Positions 1 through 5,453 of a DNA stretch of 5,453 bases are shown here, piece by piece. The stretch lies in NCBI GenBank assembly GCA_937967345.1, contig CALBTN010000227.1, positions 1 through 5,453 of the forward strand, given 5' to 3'. Origin of the DNA: an uncultured Rubrivivax sp. Lineage in GTDB: Bacteria > Pseudomonadota > Gammaproteobacteria > Burkholderiales > Burkholderiaceae_C. Positions within the stretch are counted from its first letter, which is position 1; every line of letters begins with the position of its first letter. The notes beneath the pieces were generated by a model. That model made no database searches and was not told the DNA's origin. It saw only the letters and a program-made list of their open reading frames with translations. The translations under genes and the position numbers were made by a program.

Positions 1-799
1 TGCGCTTGGCGATCTCGATCTCGCCCTCGCGCGTCAGCAGCTCCACCGTGCCCATTTCGCGCATGTACATGCGCACCGGGTCGGTGGTGCGGCCGAACTC
101 GCTGTCCACGGTGGACAGCGCGGCTTCGGCGGCTTCTTCGGCTTCTTCTTCGGTGGCGGTGGCGGTGGCGCCGCCGGCGATCAGCAGCGTCGCGGCGTCG
201 GGCGCCTGCTCGTAGACCGCGATGCCCATGTCGTTGAGCATCGACACGATGGCTTCGAGGATCTCGTTGTCGACCAGCTTCTCGGGCAGGTGGTCGCTGA
301 TCTCCTGGTGCGTCAGGAAACCGCGCGTCTTGCCCATCTTGATGAGCGTCTTCAGCTCGAGCCTGCGCTTGGCGACTTCCTCTTCGGTGAGCGTGGCTTC
401 CTCGAGGCCAAACTCGCGCATCAGCGCGCGCTCCTTGGCGCGCGAGACCTTCATGCGCAGCGGCTTGGCCTTGACCTTGGCGTCGCTGTCGGCGTCGCTG
501 GCCGCGACCTCGGCATCGGCCTCGAGTTCGGCGAAGTCCTCGTCGGGCGGCAACTCCTGCACCTTTGTCACCACGGGCGCATCGGCCTTGCCGCCGCGTT
601 TGCCCTTGGCCGGGGCCGGCGCGGCGCTGGTCTTGGCGGCGGCGCGGCCCGGGGTCTTGGCCGGCGTTGCGGCCACGGCCTTGGCCGGCGCCGCTTCGGC
701 GCGGCTCGCCTTCTTGCTTGCGGGCGCGGCTTCGGCAGTGGGCTTGTCCTTGGTCGCCGGCAACGGCTTGGCAGCGGCGGCGGGTTTCTTGACGCTCAT
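1..799 (-). CDS. rpoD: RNA polymerase primary sigma factor RpoD (sigma-70), N-terminal part, 3' end beyond window
   Basis: This gene encodes the housekeeping sigma factor, which binds core RNA polymerase and directs it to -10/-35 promoters. The visible 266 codons start at an ATG with a good Shine-Dalgarno upstream and run off the window edge without a stop. Residues 1-80 are a Lys/Ala/Pro-rich low-complexity tail and about 84-108 are acidic (PPDEDF near 84-89). Region 1.1 follows at about 146-205, with LKTLIKMGK (149-157), DHLPEKLVD (169-177) and NDMGI near 191. An acidic E/A linker (217-227) leads to region 1.2, where TTDPVRMYMREMGTVELLTR begins at residue 238 and is almost identical to E. 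coli RpoD as I recall it. The part before region 1.1 is about 140 residues longer than in E. coli. Regions 2-4, which contact the promoter, lie outside the window. It follows dnaG in the usual macromolecular synthesis operon order, with its own likely promoter in the gap. The identification is very secure. Confidence 0.97.
   Translation of the reverse strand, partial: MSVKKPAAAAKPLPATKDKPTAEAAPASKKASRAEAAPAKAVAATPAKTPGRAAAKTSAAPAPAKGKRGGKADAPVVTKVQELPPDEDFAELEADAEVAASDADSDAKVKAKPLRMKVSRAKERALMREFGLEEATLTEEEVAKRRLELKTLIKMGKTRGFLTHQEISDHLPEKLVDNEILEAIVSMLNDMGIAVYEQAPDAATLLIAGGATATATEEEAEEAAEAALSTVDSEFGRTTDPVRMYMREMGTVELLTREGEIEIAKR
122..170 (-). repeat. Low-complexity stretch in rpoD encoding a Thr-Ala / Glu-Ala linker
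   Basis: On the plus strand this stretch is built from GGTGGC units and GGCTTCTTC-like units. In the rpoD frame it reads as alternating Thr-Ala (residues 211-216) followed by EEEAEEAAEAA (217-227). It lies between sigma region 1.1 and region 1.2, where E. coli RpoD also has an Ala/Glu-rich acidic linker. It is a protein-coding simple repeat, not a mobile element. Tandem hexamers of this kind can change copy number by slippage in multiples of three, which would keep the frame. Confidence 0.6.
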
Positions 800-804
800 G
801 CGAT

Positions 805-809
805 TCCTT
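805..809 (-). promoter_or_regulatory. Ribosome binding site of rpoD
   Basis: The minus strand reads AAGGA, five bases of the Shine-Dalgarno consensus, with five bases between it and the ATG at 799. It supports the chosen rpoD start, and therefore shows that the long low-complexity N-terminal extension is translated rather than being an over-long prediction. Confidence 0.8.
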
Positions 810-942
810 GTAGGCTGGATCGTCGGTATGCCCACGGCAGGCGCCGCACGCTGGCTTCGGCTCGGGGCGAAGCAGTGCGCTTGCGACGGACGTGGATGCG
901 AGTCAGGCGCGGCACTTGCGGGGGAGTCGGCTGCTGTGGATG

Positions 943-957
943 ACCCTGGTTTAGGGT
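943..957 (-). other. Small perfect inverted repeat in the rpoD leader
   Basis: The minus strand reads ACCCT, a five-base loop AAACC, then AGGGT. This could form a five-pair hairpin in the leader RNA about 50 nt after the predicted transcription start. There is no T run after it, so it is not a classical terminator. It may be a minor leader structure or chance. Confidence 0.35.
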
Positions 958-1011
958 AGCCCGTGCCCGCAAGCTGTGGTGGTCACGACTGCTGCTGCGA
1001 ATCAGCGTTGG

Positions 1012-1041
1012 ATTATACCGGCACGCTCGCCACACCGGCCA
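1012..1041 (-). promoter_or_regulatory. Probable sigma-70 promoter for rpoD
   Basis: The minus strand carries TATAAT, a perfect -10 hexamer, at 1017-1012, which stands out in a very GC-rich setting. The matching -35 is poor: with an 18-base spacer the best candidate is TGGCCG at 1041-1036 (three of six consensus bases), and 16 or 17 base spacing gives nothing better. There is no TG extension directly before the -10. Transcription would start near 1005-1002 and give a leader of about 200 nt before the rpoD ATG. A promoter close to rpoD is consistent with E. coli, where extra promoters inside the operon allow rpoD to be expressed apart from dnaG. The weak -35 suggests activator help or a moderate basal level; that is inference. 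Confidence 0.65.
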
Positions 1042-1050
1042 TCGAGCCGG
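1035..1050 (-). other. GC-rich inverted repeat overlapping the -35 position of the rpoD promoter
   Basis: The minus strand reads CCGGC, six bases TCGATG, then GCCGG, a perfect five-base inverted repeat. It lies about 40 bases after the dnaG stop and covers the place where the -35 element of the rpoD promoter should be. It may form a weak hairpin at the end of the dnaG message or be a protein-binding dyad. It lacks a following T run, so I do not call it a terminator. Confidence 0.35.
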
Positions 1051-1087
1051 GTCATGCGGCGGACCGTGCAGTGGCTTGTGGGGCGGC

Positions 1088-2893
1088 TCAGCTGGCCGGT
1101 CCCGGCTGTGCTGCGAGCGCCGCCTTGAGCTCGTCGATGCGTGCGCGCACGCGGCGCAGTTCGGCCAGGCTCTGCGCATCGGGCGCGGCACTGGCCAGCG
1201 CCTGCGCGTCGTCGCCGAGGGCTTCGATCCACATGCGCTGCAGCACGCGCTGCAGGTCGGCGAATCGGTGCTGCTCGTCGTCGGCGATGGTGCGCAGCCA
1301 GCCCTGGGCGACCGCGGCCCAGGGTTCGCTGCTCATCGCTTCGGCCAGGGTGGCCGGGGTCTGTGCGCCGTGTTCGGTCAGCTGGCGCTCGAGCCAGGCC
1401 AGCACTTCACGGTGCAGCCCGCTCAGCTCGTGCAGCAGCGTGTGGTCCTCGCCCGACAGCTGGTCCCACCAATCGTTGTGGCGCAGCAGCAGGCGCAGCG
1501 CCTGGTCGGCCAGTCCGGCCGGCGCACGCCTGCTGCCGCTGCGCGGCGCGGTGCGAAGCGCCGGTGCAGCGGCGCGCGGCGCGGCCTTCGCCGGCTCCCA
1601 CAGCGCGCTCAGGTCGGCGCTGTCGATCCGCGCGTGCCGCGCCAGCTCGGGCAGCAGCTGGCGGCGCAGCGCGCCTTGCGGCAACGCCAGCCACAGCGGC
1701 TTGGCCTGCGCCAGCATGCGCGCGCGACCCTCGGCGGTGTCCAGGTCCAGGCCGTGGCTCGCCTGCTCGATCAACTGGCGCGACAGCGGCACCGCCTTGG
1801 CCACCTGCTCGTCGAACGCGGCCGCGCCGAGCTCGCGCACGAAGCTGTCGGGATCGTGCTCGCTGGGCAGGAACAGAAAGCGCACGCTGCGCAGATCGGT
1901 GGCATGCGGCAGCGCGGCTTCGAGCGCGCGCGCCGCCGCGCGCCGGCCGGCCGCGTCGCCGTCGAAGCTGAAGACCACGGTGTCGGTGAAGCGAAAGAGC
2001 TTTTGCAGATGCTCGGCGCTGCAGGCCGTGCCCAGCGTTGCCACCGCGTTGGCCAGGCCGTGCTGCACCAGCGCCACCACGTCCATGTAGCCCTCGACGA
2101 CCAGCACGTAGCCTTTGCTGCGCAGCGCGGTGCGGGCTTCGAACAGGCCGTACAGCTCGCGGCCCTTGACGAACACCGCGGTCTCGGGCGAGTTTAGGTA
2201 CTTGGGCTCGCCCGCATCCAGCACCCGCCCGCCGAAGCCGATGACCTCGCCCTTGACCGAGCGGATCGGGAACATGATGCGGTCGCGGAAGCGGTCGTAG
2301 CGCTTGTGCGCGGCGTCGTGCTCGTCGCCTTGCACGATGACCAGCCCGCCATCGGCCAGCAGCGGATCGTCGTAGTGCGCGAAGGCGCTGGCCAGGTTGC
2401 GCCAGCCCGGCGGCGCATAGCCCAGGCCGAAGCGGGCGGCGATCTCGCCGCTCAGGCCGCGGCGTTTCAGGTAGTCGATCGCGTTCGGGTGGTGCTTCAG
2501 CTGCGTGCGGTAGTGGGCTGCGGCGCGCTGCAGGACTTCAGTCACCGTCGCTTGGTGCGCGCGCGCCTGCACTGCACGCTGCTGCTCGGCCGGGTCCAGC
2601 GCCTCGTCGGGCACCGTCATGCCCAGCGGCTGCGCCAGCTCGGCCACCGCGTCGCGAAAGCTGGCGCCCGAGTGCTCCATCAGGAAGCCGATCGCGTCGC
2701 CGTGCGCGCCGCAGCCGAAGCAGTGATAGAACTGTTTGCCGGCATTGACGCTGAAGCTTGGCGACTTCTCGGCATGGAACGGGCACAGCCCCATGTGGTT
2801 GGCGCCGCTGCGCTTGAGCTCCACATGGCGGCCCACGACGTCGACGATGTCGACGCGCGACAGCAGGTCTTGCACGAAGCCGGCGGGGATCAC
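1088..2893 (-). CDS. dnaG: DNA primase DnaG
   Basis: DnaG makes the short RNA primers for the lagging strand and for replication restart, working with the DnaB helicase at the fork. The 601-residue protein is complete (E. coli: 581). The N-terminal zinc-binding domain shows a CHC2 set: Cys37, His40, Cys58, Cys61 in CPFH...CFGC. The catalytic core follows, with RFRDRIMFPI from 201 and KYLNSPET at 231-238. The TOPRIM motif EGYMD is at 267-271 and the metal-binding DGD at 311-313, with DPDS at 347-350; these correspond to the E. coli active-site acids. An Ala/Pro/Arg-rich linker (about 433-460) leads to the C-terminal helicase-binding domain (about 460-600). The start is GTG: an in-frame TAG lies only four codons upstream and the next Met is residue 34, beyond essential sequence, so no other start fits. 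The Shine-Dalgarno is poor. It follows the GGDEF-EAL gene by 34 bases and precedes rpoD. Confidence 0.98.
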   Translation of the reverse strand: MIPAGFVQDLLSRVDIVDVVGRHVELKRSGANHMGLCPFHAEKSPSFSVNAGKQFYHCFGCGAHGDAIGFLMEHSGASFRDAVAELAQPLGMTVPDEALDPAEQQRAVQARAHQATVTEVLQRAAAHYRTQLKHHPNAIDYLKRRGLSGEIAARFGLGYAPPGWRNLASAFAHYDDPLLADGGLVIVQGDEHDAAHKRYDRFRDRIMFPIRSVKGEVIGFGGRVLDAGEPKYLNSPETAVFVKGRELYGLFEARTALRSKGYVLVVEGYMDVVALVQHGLANAVATLGTACSAEHLQKLFRFTDTVVFSFDGDAAGRRAAARALEAALPHATDLRSVRFLFLPSEHDPDSFVRELGAAAFDEQVAKAVPLSRQLIEQASHGLDLDTAEGRARMLAQAKPLWLALPQGALRRQLLPELARHARIDSADLSALWEPAKAAPRAAAPALRTAPRSGSRRAPAGLADQALRLLLRHNDWWDQLSGEDHTLLHELSGLHREVLAWLERQLTEHGAQTPATLAEAMSSEPWAAVAQGWLRTIADDEQHRFADLQRVLQRMWIEALGDDAQALASAAPDAQSLAELRRVRARIDELKAALAAQPGPAS

Positions 2894-2927
2894 CTCGGCA
2901 GTCTAGCCAAGCGCCGTGCCGGCGGCC

Positions 2928-5453
2928 TCAGCTTGCGGCCGTGCGCGAGGCCGCGGGCGGTGCCGCCGCTGCCAGCGCAAAAAGCCCGCGATGCTCGCGG
3001 ACCCAGCCCGGCACCGCGGCCGCGGGCATCGGTGCGGCAATGCCGGTACCTTGGCCGATGTCGCAGCCCATCTCGAGCAGCGCGCGCGCCTGCGCCGGCG
3101 ATTCGACGCCTTCGGCCACCACCGCGCACTGGAAGGTGCGCGCCAGCCCGATCACGCCTTCGACGATCGCGCGGTCCTGCGCGTCGTCGAGCATGTGGTG
3201 CACGAACGAGCGGTCGATCTTGAGCACATCCACCGGCAGCTGCTTCAGGTAGGTCAGCGTCGAGTAGCCGGTGCCGAAGTCGTCCAGCGCGAAGCGCACG
3301 CCGATCTCGCGGCAGCGCGACAGCAACGCCGAGGTGGCTTCGATGTCGGCATGGGCGGCGGTTTCCAGCACCTCGAGCTCGAGCGCGGTGGCCGGGGTAT
3401 CGGGGTGGCGTGCCAGCAACTCCGAAAGCCGCTGCGCAAAGTCGGGCTCCTGCAGGTGCCGCGCCGACACGTTGACGCTGACCGAGATGTCCAGCCCCGC
3501 GCGCCGCCAGGCCGACAGGTGCTCCAGCGCCTGCGACAGAACCCAGTCGCCCACGCGCGAGGACAACCCGGTGTTCTCGATCAACGGCAGGAACTGCATC
3601 GGCGCGATCAGGCCGTGCTGCGGGTGGTCCCAGCGCAACAGCGCCTCCAACCCGAGCACCACGCCGCGGCGCATGTCCACCTTGGGCTGGTAGTGCAGGG
3701 TGAGTTCCGACTTGTCCAGCGCCTCGTGCACGCGGCCGATGGCCATCACGCGTTCTTCGTTGCGCCGGCGGTTCTCCGGGTCGAAGAACTGGTGGCCGTT
3801 GCGCCCGGCCTGCTTGGCGCCGTACATCGCGTGGTCGGCGTGGCGCAGCAAGGTGTCGGCGTCGCTGCGGTCGATCGGGTAGACGGTCGCGCCCAGGCTG
3901 GCAGTGACGTGCACCGGCTCGCCATCCGGGTCGAGCACATAAGGCAGCGCCACCACGCGCAGCACGCGCTCGACCGCGAGCCGCGCTTCTTCCAGCGACG
4001 CGGCGCGCAGCAGCAGCACGAACTCGTCGCCGCCGAGCCGTCCCGCGGCATCGGACCAGCGGTCGTTGCTGCGCAGCGCGCTGCGCAGCCGGCCGGCCAG
4101 CTCTACCAGCAGCCGGTCGCCGGCGGCATGGCCCAGCCGGTCGTTCACCGGCTTGAAGCGGTCCAGGTCGAGGTAGCACACCGTCAGCAAGTGGCCGTCG
4201 GCGTCGGCGGCGGCCATCGCCTGCGACAGCACCTGCATCAGCCGCGCGCGGTTGGGCAGCCGGGTCAGTTCGTCGAAGTTTGCCTGGCGCTCGAGGCGGT
4301 CGCGCTGCTGGCGCTGCTCGGTGATGTCGGAGATCACCAGCACGTGGTTCAGCAGCGTGCCGGCGCTGTCGTTGACGCTGGAAATCGTCACCTGCAGCGT
4401 GCAGGCTTCGCCATTGCGGCGCCGCTCGACCAACTCGCCGCGCCAGTGGCCGGCATCGCGCAGACCAGCCCACATCAACAGGCGCTGCTGGCGCACCAGC
4501 GGATCGGGTGCGGCCGCGCGCAACATCGACGGCACGCTGCCGATCAGCTCGGACCGCGGCACGCCCAGGATCTGGCTGTACGCCGGATTGACGTCGAGCA
4601 CGCGCATCTGCGCATCGGCGATCAGCAGGCCTTCGTGCAGGTGCTGGAACAGGTTGGCCGACAGGCGCTGCCGCTCGCGCGCGTCGTGCCGCTCGCTGCT
4701 GTCCGACAAGGTGGCGATCAGCCGAACCGGCTGGCCGTGGTGATTGCGCTCGGCCACCAGCAGCTGAAGTTCGAGCCAGTGCCAGCCATCGCTGCCGTGC
4801 ACGCGAAGCTCGCACCGAACTTGCGACACCGGGCCGCGATGCAATTGGCCGAGCAGCGATTGCAGTGCGGTGCGCGCGGCATCGTCCAGGCGCGACTGCC
4901 ACGCCGACCATGACGCTGAATCGATGCCGCTGAGCCGGCGCCAGTGCGGCGACGCACGGCCTTCATCGTGGCCCAGACGCCACTCGGCCGCACCGAGCCC
5001 GGCGCCATCGAGCGCTTGCAGCCAGCGCCGCTCGACGCCCAGGCTGTCGCGTGTCAGCGCATGCAGCAGCAGCAGATTGCCGATCAGCATCGATGCATAG
5101 ATCCATGCCGAGGCCACGGCCTGCGGCGCGGGCAGCGTGGCAAACAGGCCGAAGCCGTGGCCGCTGGCCCACAGCACGCTTGCGGCCAAGGTCGCGGTCA
5201 TGGCCGATGCCAGGCCCAGCCCGGCATGCACCAGCAGCGCCGCCACCAGCACCATCGGCACGCACGCCAGCATCCAAAGCAGGGCGCCCAGCCCGGCGGA
5301 CAACCCAACCGCGGCCAGCGTGCTGCACAGCACCGCACCCACCAGCAGCAAGGTCCAGGCGCGGCGCGCGGGCGCGACGGCCCGCAACACCGCGTCGCGC
5401 CGCAAGGTCGTCAGCGGCACGCCGGCCAGCAGCAGCCCGACCCAGTGCCCGAA
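2928..5453 (-). CDS. Membrane-bound GGDEF-EAL protein (c-di-GMP cyclase/phosphodiesterase) with MASE1-like sensor and two PAS domains, 5' end beyond window
   Basis: The protein probably makes and breaks cyclic di-GMP at the inner membrane. Numbering is from an in-frame GTG at 5420, but the frame stays open to the window edge and upstream codons (FGHWVGLLLAG) look like part of a membrane helix, so the true start is outside. The hydrophobic part up to about residue 122 has several transmembrane helices and resembles the C-terminal half of MASE1 (for example GHGFGLFATLPAPQ). PAS-like domains follow at about 128-246 (divergent) and 252-370 (clear, ending DITEQRQQ). The GGDEF domain (375-548) has NFDELTRLPNR, metal and base ligands Asp418, Asn426, Asp435, an intact GGDEF at 463-467 and an inhibitory I-site RWSD at 454-457. 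The EAL domain (565-805) has Glu592-Ala-Leu, Asn650, Glu683, DDFGTGYS from 713, Lys734, Glu770 and Gln790. Both activities look possible; one may dominate. The signal sensed is unknown. The tail is Ala-rich. dnaG follows after 34 bases. Confidence 0.93.
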   Translation of the reverse strand, partial: FGHWVGLLLAGVPLTTLRRDAVLRAVAPARRAWTLLLVGAVLCSTLAAVGLSAGLGALLWMLACVPMVLVAALLVHAGLGLASAMTATLAASVLWASGHGFGLFATLPAPQAVASAWIYASMLIGNLLLLHALTRDSLGVERRWLQALDGAGLGAAEWRLGHDEGRASPHWRRLSGIDSASWSAWQSRLDDAARTALQSLLGQLHRGPVSQVRCELRVHGSDGWHWLELQLLVAERNHHGQPVRLIATLSDSSERHDARERQRLSANLFQHLHEGLLIADAQMRVLDVNPAYSQILGVPRSELIGSVPSMLRAAAPDPLVRQQRLLMWAGLRDAGHWRGELVERRRNGEACTLQVTISSVNDSAGTLLNHVLVISDITEQRQQRDRLERQANFDELTRLPNRARLMQVLSQAMAAADADGHLLTVCYLDLDRFKPVNDRLGHAAGDRLLVELAGRLRSALRSNDRWSDAAGRLGGDEFVLLLRAASLEEARLAVERVLRVVALPYVLDPDGEPVHVTASLGATVYPIDRSDADTLLRHADHAMYGAKQAGRNGHQFFDPENRRRNEERVMAIGRVHEALDKSELTLHYQPKVDMRRGVVLGLEALLRWDHPQHGLIAPMQFLPLIENTGLSSRVGDWVLSQALEHLSAWRRAGLDISVSVNVSARHLQEPDFAQRLSELLARHPDTPATALELEVLETAAHADIEATSALLSRCREIGVRFALDDFGTGYSTLTYLKQLPVDVLKIDRSFVHHMLDDAQDRAIVEGVIGLARTFQCAVVAEGVESPAQARALLEMGCDIGQGTGIAAPMPAAAVPGWVREHRGLFALAAAAPPAASRTAAS

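Larger units (their letters stand above)
800..1087 (-). other. dnaG-rpoD intergenic region with promoter and untranslated rpoD leader
   Basis: These 288 bases separate the dnaG stop from the rpoD start. The upstream third holds a GC-rich inverted repeat and a consensus -10 hexamer. The rest is a predicted leader of about 200 nt ending in the rpoD Shine-Dalgarno. I see no Rho-independent terminator: no GC-rich hairpin here is followed by a run of T on the minus strand, so readthrough from dnaG into rpoD is plausible in addition to internal initiation. One minus-strand frame stays open across the whole gap, but it has no convincing start signal and I treat it as chance. No RNA gene or riboswitch class is recognised. 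Confidence 0.6.

Noticed and set aside
122..170. Short GGTGGC/GGCTTC repeats as a possible CRISPR or tandem-repeat locus
   Set aside because: The repeats are a few bases long without spacers and encode the expected acidic linker of RpoD in frame.
222..959. Plus-strand open frames of 217 and 245 codons opposite the rpoD 5' end
   Set aside because: They mirror the low-complexity rpoD N-terminus (Ser/Ala- or Gly/Leu-rich) and have no supporting start signals or motifs.
963..2197. Two overlapping plus-strand open frames of about 375 codons opposite dnaG
   Set aside because: They are antisense to dnaG, low in complexity (Ser/Arg/Ala or Gln/Arg/Ala) and lack family motifs. DnaG itself is unmistakable.
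2894..2927. Possible terminator between the GGDEF-EAL gene and dnaG
   Set aside because: Only a weak GCCG/CGGC pairing is present and no T run follows on the minus strand.
2890..4911. 673-codon minus-strand open frame overlapping the GGDEF-EAL gene
   Set aside because: It is a shifted frame of the same gene, rich in Arg, Ala and Pro, with no domain. The in-frame product shows intact GGDEF and EAL motifs, so there is no frameshift to explain.
2916..4913. Very long plus-strand open frame of 665 codons opposite the GGDEF-EAL gene
   Set aside because: It is antisense to a gene with clear domains. Its His/Arg/Val/Gln-rich composition is typical of the reverse complement of high-GC coding sequence, and it has no recognisable motif.

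Overview
The window is a stretch of a high-GC bacterial chromosome in which every supportable gene lies on the minus strand. In the direction of transcription the order is a membrane-anchored GGDEF-EAL (cyclic di-GMP) protein, DNA primase dnaG, and the primary sigma factor rpoD. The strong G/C bias at third codon positions, the DnaG N-terminus (a compact start running straight into DLLSRVDIVDVVGR) and an RpoD with a long Lys/Ala/Pro-rich N-terminal extension suggest a betaproteobacterium of the order Burkholderiales. This placement is an inference from family resemblance; no 16S rRNA or other marker is present.

Layout, from high to low coordinate. Positions 5453-2928 hold the GGDEF-EAL gene, open at its 5' end: the frame continues through the window edge and the membrane domain looks cut. 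After a 34-base gap with no visible terminator comes dnaG (2893-1088), complete, with a GTG start. A 288-base gap (1087-800) follows. It contains a perfect TATAAT -10 hexamer, a leader of about 200 nt with a small inverted repeat, and a clear Shine-Dalgarno sequence just before rpoD. The rpoD gene (799-1) is cut at its 3' end by the window edge, so only the N-terminal extension, region 1.1 and the start of region 1.2 are visible.

The dnaG-rpoD pair is the core of the well-known macromolecular synthesis operon (rpsU-dnaG-rpoD in Escherichia coli), which links replication priming and transcription initiation. The unusual part is the neighbour: a cyclic di-GMP turnover protein with intact synthesis, feedback-inhibition and hydrolysis motifs sits directly upstream of dnaG at operon-like spacing. 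Whether it is cotranscribed with dnaG, and whether rpsU/yqeY lie further upstream, cannot be decided here.

I saw no tRNA, rRNA, CRISPR array, insertion sequence or attachment site. The many long open frames on the plus strand and in other minus frames are explained as by-products of high GC. I found no clear sign of a wholly new system; the most interesting points are the operon context, the rpoD leader and promoter, and the truncated sensor domain.
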